Assembly: GCA_949316495.1 (NCBI GenBank)
Contig: OX439008.1
Coordinates: forward strand, 43,285,011 to 43,349,010
Direction: 5' to 3'
DNA length: 64,000 nucleotides
Source of the DNA: Amphiduros pacificus
Taxonomy: Eukaryota; Annelida; Polychaeta; Phyllodocida; Hesionidae
The translations under genes were made by a program, and so were the position numbers. The notes under the pieces are model-generated. The model was not told the origin of the DNA. It was given only the letters and a program-made list of their open reading frames with translations, and ran no database searches. This document shows positions 55,470 to 64,000 of this stretch, one piece after another. Position 1 is the first letter of the stretch. Each line of letters starts with the position of its first letter.

Positions 55470-56020
55470 AACCTTTAGTATAATATGATAGGTATAAACC
55501 TGCACATAAACTCCACAACTGTACAGATTTTAAATAGGAGCTAGTCAGGCATCGGAGAATAGGCTAGCCTTTGGCTATTATTCAAGGGACTAGTCGGGAG
55601 CTAGAGAAAGGGCGAGTGAAAGAGTTAGTAAGTTTATAGTGAAAGGGCTAATCAAAGACTAGGTAGGGGCTAGTGAAATGACTCATCAGAGTGAATTAAT
55701 CCTAGTAATTCATTGCAAAGTGTCAGGATCTTATGACATATAGTATTAGAAATAATGTAAAAATAGAGGGATATTGAAGTGACCAAAGGCCTTCTTAAGG
55801 GACTGTCTTTCATTTTCTTTATTAAGGCTGGCATTGCAACATTCCTGGAGCAATATAACAGCGTGTACACTTAACACAAATGAGTTGTTTACGGTGAAAG
55901 GTCTTTACAAAATAAAAAGAAGAATAAGACTTTAGTGCTATTTCAAAATTATACAGTTGTGAAATTAATGTTCAGGCATACAGCACTATTTATGGTCCAC
56001 TGCACTTTTGCCTCGAACGT
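55470..56020. other. Spacer without gene
   Basis: A loose repetition of GGCTAGTGAAA-like words lies at 55540-55680. No coding frame is convincing. Confidence 0.45.
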
Positions 56021-56063
56021 TATATAATATATTTGACCTATGATAGGTCAAATATATTATATA
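56021..56063. repeat. Perfect 20-bp inverted repeat with 3-base loop
   Basis: TATATAATATATTTGACCTA (56021-56040), TGA, then its exact reverse complement (56044-56063). It could form a hairpin or cruciform and directly adjoins the transposon-end-like block. Confidence 0.95.
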
Positions 56064-56205
56064 GGGTTGGATTTTGGACGTCCAAAACCTATTTTTCCTG
56101 GGGGTGCGGGAAAAACCTGGGAAATACTATTTTTCCCGGGTATTTCCCAGGTTTTGGACGTATTTTACCGTCCAAAACCCGGGAAATACATATAACCCTG
56201 ACACC
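56062..56205. mobile_element. hAT-end-like block or small MITE
   Basis: Left end TAGGGTTGGATTTTGGACG, right end (read inward) CAGGGTTATATGTATTTCCC. Inside are several inverted and direct copies of CCCAGGTTTT, TTTTTCCCGGG and GGACGTCCAAAACC. CAGGGTT ends and subterminal repeats are typical of hAT elements. It may be the 3' end of the transposase element at 56425-58032 or a separate short derivative. Confidence 0.5.
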
Positions 56206-56424
56206 AAGTTCATGTGGTTGGTAAAATATGATGGATATGGCACATCTTATTAATTGGAATAGGTAACTCTAAAAAAAGGGAACACAACAAATATTTTAAG
56301 AAAGATATTCTTTATTAGAGAATACAATGACATAAATTACACAATCATACACATTACACACAATAAGAGTTGTTATGTACAGAATATGAAATACATTATA
56401 TACATTTACACACAATAAGAGTTG

Positions 56425-58032
56425 TTATGTACAGAATATGAAAGCCTTCTGCAAGCCAAGCCTGGAACGCAGCTTGGTGATCACCAGTCCAAAGGAGCTG
56501 AAGACTCTCAAGGGAAGCAGACTAGGCTACAGCTGTGTGGAGGCTAACCATCAGATCCACGAAGCCCTCCGGCAGATCAGCATTAGCACCCACTGCCTTC
56601 CACCAGGTGGCTGGTTTCATGGAACATTGTGCAGCCCAGAAGAATGTCTCTGGGTAAGGTGGAGCCTCTGCCTGGAAGGCGATGGTTGCTGCCAGGAACT
56701 CTGGATCCCGGACAGCCAGCCACTCCCTTGCTTTCTCGGAGTCCTCGAGGCTGATTCCGTCGCCCATGTATTTTGGATGAAGCATGTATGCCACAATGTG
56801 GCAGGGTTGGATGGCCTTGCTCATCTGCTTCTTCACAGCAGCATGATGTGGGGCCAGAATTGGTTCTCTGAGGAGGGAGAGGAAGATGTCGTAGGAGTCT
56901 GCTGGAGTGGTGGTGTCCTTCTGGGCTCGATCGAGGGCTGTGGCTCTGGGGCGTAACTGCTCAGCCAAGTCACGTGCCTGCCTGAAGAGTCCTACGTTCA
57001 GGATCTTCTGCTGGATGCTGCCAGTAACATCATCAGGGTTGTCTTGTAACCCCTGTTCTTCACATTAGAGTCGAGGCAGCTTAGCTGGCTCTTCCATCTC
57101 GTCTCGGCAGGAAGTACTGGCCGGGTGGAGCCCAGGAAGGCATTCTGAAGGGCAGATGGGGTGTGGTGGTTGCGGAAGAACTTGTTGATCTCCACCACAT
57201 GTTTGATGACAGCATCTGGTGTGATGTCTTGTCCTAGGAGGTTGAGCCAGTGCGCCAGACAGCCATAAGTGATGAGTGATTTGTCTTCCTCTTCAAGCAC
57301 CTTCCTCATCTTTTCCATGTTTTTGGCGTTGTCGGTGACCACAGTACGCACACTGCATCCGTAGGTCTCCTCGGGATAGGTCTTGGAGGCCACCAGCATC
57401 TCCTTGCATGCCTCTGCCGTCTTTGTAGTGGCACCCGTGTACTGGGCATCGATGAAATACCCACTGCCCTCAGAGGTTACAGAGGTTGCGATCACTGGGT
57501 CATTCTGCAGTGTGCTCCAGCCATCCTGTTGCATCGTCACGGTCTTGCCCTCCAGTTTGTTCTTCATCTGCGCCTGTAGATTCTGGTGGGTTGTGTCAAG
57601 CAGAGTGCCACTGACTGCTTTTCTGGTGGGAAGCTTGTAGCCAGGCCGCATCAGGTTCAACCACTTCTTGACACTGGGATGCTCAACAAATGAGAACGGC
57701 AGGTTACAGGCATAGATCATCTCTGCAAGAGCCTCATCAAGCTTCTCCTTGGTTGCAGCTGGGGTGGAGACTACGTGACCCAGCAGGTTTGGCTGCACTC
57801 GCTTGGGCTCTGGCTCCCCACAGGCACCTGCATCAGCAACACGCTTCTCACCAGCAGCCATGGGAGCAGGAACAACAGGGACCAGCTGGTCAGCATTCTT
57901 GAGATGTGTCCTAAGGCGGTCTGCCTTGGCACTGACGGATGCATCACACTGCTTGCACTTGACCTTGCCTTGGTCGTTGGTCAGTGCAAACTGACCCCAT
58001 ATCGGGTCCTTCGGTCTGCCACCCCTGTACAT
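56425..58032 (-). pseudogene. hAT-superfamily transposase with BED zinc finger, frameshifted
   Basis: ATG at 58032 opens a BED-type finger (PIWGQF, CKQC, RLRTHLK; the last zinc ligand is not obvious). Next come LPFSFVEHPSVKKWLNLMRP, TMQQDGWSTLQNDPVIATSV (first catalytic Asp), VVTDNAKNM (second Asp), the GCLAHWLNLLGQDI signature and ETRWKSQL. At about 57045 the frame shifts and continues DDVTGSIQQKILNVGLFRQA into the frame 56522-56968 (KAIQPCHIVAYMLHPKYMGD, EAREWL-like EKAREWLAVRDPEF). A second shift near 56525 leads to the dimerisation end RVFSSFGLVITKLRSRLGLQ and a stop at 56425. Two frameshifts in about 535 codons indicate a fairly young relic. The higher GC than its neighbours marks it as an insertion. 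Confidence 0.88.
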
Positions 58033-58195
58033 TCTAAATTCACAGCAGTCTGCAGCTTACTTGTAATAATAACTATATGTGATCACCTTGAGTATAACTT
58101 TCTGAATGATTTGGATAGGCAACCGAACTGCTATTTGTACCCAAAAACTGCTATTTGTACCTCAAAGTAATCTCTTTGAGGAGTAATCCATCACA

Positions 58196-58535
58196 GTTTG
58201 TTCTGTGCAGAGGAAGCCACCCTCACAAGGACTGGGGGACAGAAGGTCATATGAGGGTTCATTCATCCCTGTTTGTTCTGTGAAGAGGAAGCCATCCTCA
58301 CAAGGACTGGGGGACAGAAGGTCATATGAGGGTTCATTCATCCATTTGTTCTGTGCAGAGGAAGTCACCCTCCCAAGGACTGGGGGACACAAGGTCATAT
58401 GAGGGTTCATTCATCCCTGTTTGTTCTGTGCAGAGAAAGTCACCCTCACAAGGTTTGTCTGTAGGACTGGGGGACAGTAGAATCTAGGTCCTATAAGGGG
58501 TACTTTTCTGTGCAGAGGAGGCCACCCTCACAAGA
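58196..58535. repeat. ~75-bp tandem repeat, four and a half units
   Basis: Units begin TTCTGTGCAGAGGAAGCCAC at 58200, 58275, 58348, 58423 and 58507 (the last partial); lengths 73-84. One unit carries a short insertion (TTTGTCTGTAGG). Frames through it are artefacts. Confidence 0.92.
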
Positions 58536-58559
58536 GAATGTCCTAATTATATGATGAAT

Positions 58560-59440
58560 TAATGTTATATGCTATTACAATGATTTTTAAAACATTTTAC
58601 CCAGGTTTTCTGTCTTTTTCCCAGTTTTTCCCAGTTTTTCCCACTTGGAAGAGGTGCGCATGCATCGATGGGGAATGGCGTTTTTTTCGTGAGCTCCCAT
58701 TCTTGATTGATATTTTTTAACATAACGCTGTTAATTCTTTGACATACCTTCTGAAATCATACCAGAACCTGCGCATTACCCTGTACTAGGATTATACCAG
58801 TGTCCTGGTCGAGAGTAATACCATTCTCCGCAGTTTTCGATCCTGTTCTTGCGGTAGTTGACTCCTATATTGTCTTTGTGAAGGCACAGCAATCGCAACT
58901 GAGATCGTCTGCTTTCAACACCTCCTGGCCTTTCACCGGGCTTTTGATCTAGTTTTGTAGATCACATCTAACTCCCAACTAGATCACCTTCCTGATCTAA
59001 ATACCTAGATCTAATACCAAGATCTAAACCTCTGATCTAACACCAAGATAAAAAACATTGCATTCTGCCTGCCCACTCCAGGCGTTGCTCACCTTACCCT
59101 AACAACCGAAAACGTCTCTATCGCACACGTCTGATTACTCAGATTAACTAGTATTACACCATCGAACAGAAACTTTGTTTAAAGATTTGTTACACACGGA
59201 TATTAAAATAAAAAAACCTCAAATTCCACCACACAAACAACATACCTATTGTTAGCTCCACACGAGGGTTTATCAACGAATCCAGAAATAGTTTTCTACC
59301 CGTATCCAGAAATAGTTTTCTACCTGCAGACAACTCAATTTCATTCTCACCTTCAACATACCCGTATATGCTATTGTTCCCCTCTCACCACCCCACTATA
59401 TCAAGAATACAACAGTACTTTCACCATTCCAGTGTTGAGA
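58560..59440. other. Non-coding with TTTTTCCCAG and AGATCTAA motif clusters
   Basis: At 58600-58645 CCCAGGTTTT and TTTTTCCCAG words recur, matching the inner words of the block at 56062-56205 and possibly marking the other end of the hAT element. At 58955-59050 GATCTA or GATCTAA occurs about seven times. The rest shows no gene; a 5' leader of the ORF at 59542 may lie here. Confidence 0.4.
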
Positions 59441-59541
59441 GTTGAAAGACGAACATTGCTTGTCGAGAAAATCTCCCTAAAGGGCCTGCTACACGCAGCG
59501 CGGCTAAAAATGCACGTGGCGATGAGCCCAAGACCCCAACC

Positions 59542-60318
59542 ATGGCCACTGAACTGGCTACCCTAAGGGATGCCCATGACAGGCTCACCGTGTTGAATAA
59601 CGCAACAAACGCAACAAATACGCGTTTGTCAGAACAAGTCCTCAAGTTAACTGAGGATAAGACCAACCTTGAGCTCGAGAAGGCAGCCATCGCAGCTGAG
59701 TTGACCAAGTCTGAGATGGCCGTGGTAGAGAGAGACGAGGTTATCGCTACCTTTATGCCTAAACCTGAGGACGTATCGCTCAACTTGTCCGACGAAGCTG
59801 CCTCAGATGACAAGCTCGGGACATCCGCTCTGGTTATCCTACCAAGAAACGGGCAACAAGCTGACATCTCCTCCGGACTTCTCCGCACGGATGTGTGCAT
59901 CAAATCGATGGCTGAAGGCCTGGACCACCTTGCAAGGCGTTCGAGCAGAACCACATCAGCAAATCACATTTTCCTCATCCCGGACTTGAGTGCTTTCCCG
60001 GCTTACAAAGCTCTTGTAACAAACATCCGGTTCATTCGCTCGAAAGGCCCGACGGTCACCATTCTCACCCCGCCACCGAGCAAAGACGCAAACATTCGCT
60101 CCAAGTGGTTGGCTGTAACAGGACTCTTGTCCTCCATAAAGATCACAGGTGTCAACTACGTGAGGGTACCGCTCTTTTACGAGACGAGTATGGTTTCTTC
60201 TCTTCACAAGGATGGTTCTTTGAGGGAAAAATCCATCGCAGACTTGCAAACTATGTTAAACATCCTACCTATCCCGGAGAAGGCAGCCAAGATCTCTCCG
60301 CCCAAGGAGACGGTACTA
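59542..60318 (+). CDS. Coiled-coil ORF of unknown function, truncated by LINE insertion
   Basis: ATG at 59542; the frame is open back to about 59443 (PKGPATRSAAKNARGDEPKT), so the true start may be upstream. Residues 1-75 form a heptad-rich coiled coil (LATLRDAHDRLTVLNN, LSEQVLKLTEDKTNLELEKA). The second half is a globular alpha/beta-looking region: HIFLIPDLSAFPAYKALVTN, IRFIRSKGPTVTILTPPPSK, WLAVTGLLSSIKITGVNYVR and LREKSIADLQTMLNILPIPE. The native frame stops at KISPPKETVL where the LINE tail begins. GC and codon use are higher than in flanking DNA. It could be the first ORF of a mobile element (basic plus coiled coil) or a host gene; no family was recognised. Confidence 0.5.
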
Positions 60319-60455
60319 ATTCAATTCAATTCAATATATCTTTATTATAGTGAAATATGTATACAATACAGCGCATAGGCTGTAAAATACATCCAGCCCA
60401 GTGGACTTACAATTCACTTTTAGCTCAAACATGAAATTAAGTCAATTAAGATCAA

Positions 60456-61526
60456 TTAAGACTGTACATATATTGTCTTTTGTCTAGTATCAAATGCATT
60501 ATTTACAAACTGAGCAGTGAGTTTGATTGCTTCATCTGACATTAAAAGTCTTACTTTTACATCATCATCTTCAATATCAAAATATGGAAATATACATCTT
60601 ATTCTGTTAAACAGATCATATCTCAAAAGAGCATATTTACCACAATATAGAAGGAAGTGAATTTCAGACTCCACAACATCATCCTCGCACAATAAGCAAT
60701 ATCTGTATTCCATAGGTATATTTTGGTACCTTCCTGTTTCAATATTCGAGGGCAAAATACCACATCTTAACTGTGCAATAGCAGATCTTTGCATTCTATT
60801 ATATATTTCTGTTACATATTTTTCTGGTTTATATTCTGACTTGAATATATTATAAAATCTTAATTTAGGAACCACAGTCTTATCATTAATCCAGTTTGTA
60901 CATACATTATCATGAAAAATATCTTTAGCTGTGTTGACATTAACAGGCATATTTCTGCTATACTGTTCTTGAGCATTCAAATCTATACACAATTGTTTAA
61001 CCTCATTGCACCAATTCCTTTTACATAATCTCTTGTCCCAGTTGAATACTTTTCTTAATATTCTATTCTGGTCTATATTAATTAGTCGATTCCATAACCT
61101 TAACATCTCAACTTTATGTCTGACACCACTTGAGTGCCAACCCATATCTCCATTTATGGCAAGGTTTGGAGCAAATTTGTGCACTCCTAAGAAAAATCGG
61201 ATTGCTCTATTTTGTACAGTATTCATTTTTTCAGTATTTCCAAAACTCCATACTCCAGAACCATAGTCCATAATTGGGGTTACTCCAGTGTGAAACATCT
61301 TAGTATAAGTACTATATCTTAAACCTTTGTTTGCCTTAAATTTACTTATAATAGCTCCTAATGTTCTTCCTGCAGAATTAGCTAATACGCCAGCTGTATG
61401 TGAATAATCAAGTGAATACTCTATTACCAGACCAAGATACTTATACTGATCAACAACCTCCAAATTTGTTCTCCCAAACTTAAATTCATACTGTGTTTGC
61501 TCGTGTCCCTTTATTCTAAAATGCAT
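60456..61526 (-). CDS. LINE C-terminal domain with Cys/His cluster
   Basis: Follows the TAG with VMHFRIKGHEQTQYEFKFGR and YKYLGLVIEYSLDY (RT thumb), IMDYGSGVWSFGN, NRAIRFFLGVHKFAPNLAI, SGVRHKVEMLRLWNRLI and QRSAIAQLRCGILPSNIETG, and a CLLC...EIHFLLYCGKYALLR zinc-knuckle-like cluster near 60710-60640. It ends at TRQKTIYVQS. This C-terminal arrangement recurs in many invertebrate LINEs. Confidence 0.85.
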   Translation of the reverse strand: MHFRIKGHEQTQYEFKFGRTNLEVVDQYKYLGLVIEYSLDYSHTAGVLANSAGRTLGAIISKFKANKGLRYSTYTKMFHTGVTPIMDYGSGVWSFGNTEKMNTVQNRAIRFFLGVHKFAPNLAINGDMGWHSSGVRHKVEMLRLWNRLINIDQNRILRKVFNWDKRLCKRNWCNEVKQLCIDLNAQEQYSRNMPVNVNTAKDIFHDNVCTNWINDKTVVPKLRFYNIFKSEYKPEKYVTEIYNRMQRSAIAQLRCGILPSNIETGRYQNIPMEYRYCLLCEDDVVESEIHFLLYCGKYALLRYDLFNRIRCIFPYFDIEDDDVKVRLLMSDEAIKLTAQFVNNAFDTRQKTIYVQS

Positions 61527-61529
61527 AAC

Positions 61530-62279
61530 CTATGTCTTGCCAGTGTTAACTCTCATCCTCCACTTTCTGCACCAGTCATGAACTGCATTAATCATACACT
61601 GTAAGTCTTCTTCTGACTCACTTAGCAAAACTATGTCATCAGCGTACAACAAACAACAAATGATAAATTCTTCAGTTACAATACCTTTGGATTTAAATTT
61701 AATACAATCAACTATATCATTTATAAATAACCCAAATAAAGTAGGGGAGAGTGAGTCACCTTGTCTTACACCATACTCTGAGGAGAACCAGTCAGTTATA
61801 AAACCATTAATGTTAATGCCTGATTTTGAGTTATCATAAATATTTCTAATACATTTTAACATCTTATCTTGTATTCCATATGACATTAACTTATGATACA
61901 GCAAGCTTCTATCTACCCTGTCAAACGCCTTTTCAAAATCAACAAATGCAGCATATGTAGGTAATCTATTGGCTTTTCTATTGCGAATAATTGAAGTTAG
62001 TATAAATATGTGTTCAAGGCATGACCTGCCTTTCCTAAACCCATTCTGTTCATCCCTGTATATATTGTTTTCTTCAGAGCATTTAACAATTCTTGCATTT
62101 AACAATCCAGTAAATATCTTACTTACAGTAGATAATAATGAGATACCTCTGTATTGTAGAGGTAGCCTTGGATCAATCATGGATGACTTAGGGATTGGTT
62201 TTATAATACCAATTTTCCAAATTGATGGCGTATACCCAGTATCAAATATTTTCTGAAATAGATGTGTGAGCAACAGCAC
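61530..62279 (-). CDS. LINE reverse transcriptase core
   Basis: Continues directly after the TAA stop: IWKIGIIKPIPKSSMIDPRL, YRGISLLSTVSKIFTGLLNA, EQNGFRKGRSCLEHIFIL, AAFVDFEKAFDRVDRSLLYH (first catalytic Asp), SEYGVRQGDSLSPTLFGLFI and LLYADDIVLLSES (catalytic Asp pair), ending at WRMRVNTGKT before TAG. All core RT motifs are intact, so loss of function rests on the two stop codons only. Confidence 0.9.
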   Translation of the reverse strand: MLLLTHLFQKIFDTGYTPSIWKIGIIKPIPKSSMIDPRLPLQYRGISLLSTVSKIFTGLLNARIVKCSEENNIYRDEQNGFRKGRSCLEHIFILTSIIRNRKANRLPTYAAFVDFEKAFDRVDRSLLYHKLMSYGIQDKMLKCIRNIYDNSKSGININGFITDWFSSEYGVRQGDSLSPTLFGLFINDIVDCIKFKSKGIVTEEFIICCLLYADDIVLLSESEEDLQCMINAVHDWCRKWRMRVNTGKT

Positions 62280-62291
62280 AGACTGCTCATT

Positions 62292-64000
62292 TTAAAAAAT
62301 TTCATTTGGCAAGTTGTCCAGACCAACAGCTTTATTGTTCTTAGCTCTTGACACACTTGCCTTCACTTCTTCCTGAGATATATCATGATTTAGTCCATCC
62401 ATTCTTGGTCCATTCTCACAATGTGGTACACTGTTAATAACCTCATTATAAAAGTCATCATCAAATTCATTCTCATCAGGCACAAAATTATACAACTTGT
62501 AAAACTCTTCTTTCCATTTGTTCATAACATAATCTAAATTACTATTTACATTTCCATCTTCATCATATACTTCAAATGGAATGTTATTTACTTTTCTAGG
62601 GCCTAGATTTTTCAATGCATTCCAGAACTTTTTGGGGTCAGATGTTGACATATTATCAATCTCAGTAAGCTTATTTAACCTGAACTTTCTTTCACATTTC
62701 CGGTATTCTCGATCAAATAACTTTTGAGCTGCTTTAAATTCATCTCTTTTTGTGTTACGCAGGTTACCATTTTCTTTCAAATATTCATTTTCCTTCAACA
62801 AAACATCATTCCATAACAACTGCAGAGCATCATTCCAGAATGGTTTGTTACACTTTTTCAATCTCTTACGAGCTGAAGGATTAACATTTTTTTTCTGAAA
62901 CCAATTATTCATTTCACCATGATATAGTTCACAAAACTTGTCATACAGTTTATCTACATCGTTCTGGTTATCTCTACCAGCTTCAATATCATTTATCAAA
63001 TCTATCAACTTATTTCTCATCTCTTCTGAGGACAAAAAATCAACAGGCACAGAGTCAATCTTATATCTAACATAGAAATGATCATCAATATGATTCTGTG
63101 AAGTACCATTATCATGGCTAACATTAAGATTAGTATCATTCAATGGTTCAACTGGTCTATCATTATAACCTGTTTTGACCTCAATTACAAGTAAGGAGTG
63201 ATCAGGTATACTCCCTGGAAGATCAATATCTACATCTTGTACATCACAATATTCATCAATTAATATACGTGATCTATATACATGGAAATTGACACAATTG
63301 GTAATGGCTTCATCATTGACAATAAAATAATCGACAACAGATTTGCCCCTTGTAGAGACAAAAGTGAAATCATTGAACTGCGGGGTTATTCGTCCATTCA
63401 CTAAACACATCTTGCTGTCAAGTAAAAATTCAAGCATAGTCTCTCCATGTTTATTTACAGTCCTATCAATCACCTTTCTGTTTTCTAATTCATCAATACC
63501 TGGAATAAAGTCTAATTTATTCCCCACTCTACTATTCAAGTCCCCGCACATGTAAGTAGCATCACATTCATTAGAATAGATGTGTATGTAATTCATTATA
63601 TGGGAAAAATAATTCACACTATCTCTTCCCCATGGCGAGTTCTCTGGTGGCAAATAACAGGCAACTAACATGAAAGAGTATCTGGTGAACCTGTCAGTAA
63701 TCCTCATTATATACAAACCATCAATGCTTTTATCGATATCACGAATACAATAATTACCAAGAACATTATCTCTAATCAAAATAGCAATTCCACCATACTG
63801 TTTTCTAGCATTGATATGTCTTCTCTGTCTGTTATGCATGTATGACTTATAACCATCAACTTTGATTTCATCATTACCTGAGAGGTGAGTTTCAGTAAGT
63901 ACAACAATATGTGCTTTTACACCTAGAATGACCTTTTCTCTTATTATATATTTCCTTTGTGTCCATCCATTTATATTCCAAGTGGCAAGCTTTATATTAC
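62292..64000 (-). CDS. LINE endonuclease and RT fingers (partial at window edge)
   Basis: The frame is open from the window edge. It begins with KLATWNINGW (metal-binding Asn) and VVLTETHLSG (catalytic Glu), then QYGGIAILIRDN, ACYLPPENSPWG, YMCGDLNSRVG (Asp/Asn pair), SVVDYFIVND and IPDHSLLVIEV (Asp-His). A long linker of about 200 residues follows (KRLKKCNKPFWND, FDREYRKCERKFRLNKL, DPKKFWNALKNLG), and the frame ends at KNNKAVGLDNLPNEIF with a TAA stop. The track ATG at 63839 is not the start, as endonuclease residues lie before it. Confidence 0.88.
   Translation of the reverse strand, partial: NIKLATWNINGWTQRKYIIREKVILGVKAHIVVLTETHLSGNDEIKVDGYKSYMHNRQRRHINARKQYGGIAILIRDNVLGNYCIRDIDKSIDGLYIMRITDRFTRYSFMLVACYLPPENSPWGRDSVNYFSHIMNYIHIYSNECDATYMCGDLNSRVGNKLDFIPGIDELENRKVIDRTVNKHGETMLEFLLDSKMCLVNGRITPQFNDFTFVSTRGKSVVDYFIVNDEAITNCVNFHVYRSRILIDEYCDVQDVDIDLPGSIPDHSLLVIEVKTGYNDRPVEPLNDTNLNVSHDNGTSQNHIDDHFYVRYKIDSVPVDFLSSEEMRNKLIDLINDIEAGRDNQNDVDKLYDKFCELYHGEMNNWFQKKNVNPSARKRLKKCNKPFWNDALQLLWNDVLLKENEYLKENGNLRNTKRDEFKAAQKLFDREYRKCERKFRLNKLTEIDNMSTSDPKKFWNALKNLGPRKVNNIPFEVYDEDGNVNSNLDYVMNKWKEEFYKLYNFVPDENEFDDDFYNEVINSVPHCENGPRMDGLNHDISQEEVKASVSRAKNNKAVGLDNLPNEIF

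Larger units (their letters stand above)
60319..64000 (-). mobile_element. Nearly intact LINE with GVRQGDSLSP-type RT (L1/Tx1/RTE side of the tree), 5' end outside window
   Basis: The minus-strand element enters from beyond 64000 and ends at about 60319 in a short TTGAA-repeat tail (three units). Order: APE endonuclease, RT, C-terminal Cys-containing domain. Only two in-frame stop codons interrupt about 1180 codons: a TAA between the frames at 62292 and 62279, and a TAG between 61530 and 61526. It inserted into the coiled-coil ORF at 59542-60318. The clade is left open, since motif text fits several RT groups. Confidence 0.88.

Overview
The window is AT-rich eukaryotic DNA, most likely from a marine lophotrochozoan such as a mollusc. 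The evidence is a tRNA-headed SINE, several LINE clades common in molluscs, a tandem DM9-type (DUF3421) lectin-like exon array with normal GT-AG introns, and abundant mini- and microsatellites. There are no operons, bacterial signals or CRISPR array. The species assignment is inference from repeat and domain content.

Layout. 1-4463: two decayed plus-strand copies of one L2/CR1-group LINE, pieces of other LINEs between them, a 351-bp TTAA-flanked MITE inside the second copy, and a 430-bp TTA microsatellite where the LINE tail should be. 4464-8950: a degenerate 30-bp array and a minus-strand LINE of the RNase-H-bearing I/Nimb-like group. 8971-13300: a near-complete minus-strand copy of the first LINE with a chimeric 5' part. 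13640-15420: a third LINE type. 15664-17542: two SINE copies, one with perfect 13-bp target-site duplications. 17875-18530: a small ORF carrying a 60/61-bp minisatellite. 20516-22469: a 28-bp array, then the clearest host gene, three symmetric phase 1-1 exons each coding one DM9-like unit of about 147 residues. 22470-29120: AT- or purine-rich DNA with no recognised gene, a 61-bp array of about 21 units and a third SINE. 29129-31560: 3' part of a fossil Ty3/Gypsy element with a short LTR. 31715-34320: a 65-bp array joined to a LINE in which a stretch of coding sequence has expanded into 22 tandem copies.

35083-39060: the best-preserved L2-like LINE, with an uninterrupted 1215-codon ORF (endonuclease plus reverse transcriptase). 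39076-42609: minus-strand host-like exons, first a CCCH zinc-finger C-terminus, then an unidentified multi-exon gene or pseudogene. 42690-49700: a large composite satellite region with ~290-bp units, two interstitial CCCTAA arrays, CCTGGCACC-type arrays, 11-bp GTGTATTTGNT arrays in both orientations, and an embedded L1/Tx1-like LINE end. 50000-52340: sparse, with two TATA-type promoter candidates. 52370-55456: another L2-like LINE followed by a SINE. 56021-58660: a hAT transposase relic with CAGGGTT-like terminal structures. 59443-64000: a coiled-coil ORF cut by the 3' end of a nearly intact minus-strand LINE that runs off the window.

The window is therefore mainly a record of nested transposition and tandem-repeat expansion. 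No complete novel biochemical system is evident. The most unusual items are the telomere-repeat/11-mer inverted composite satellite (45.7-49.5 kb), the precise TTAA MITE insertion, promoter-like motif clusters conserved inside the LINE coding region, the coding-derived minisatellite, and the symmetric DM9 exon array.
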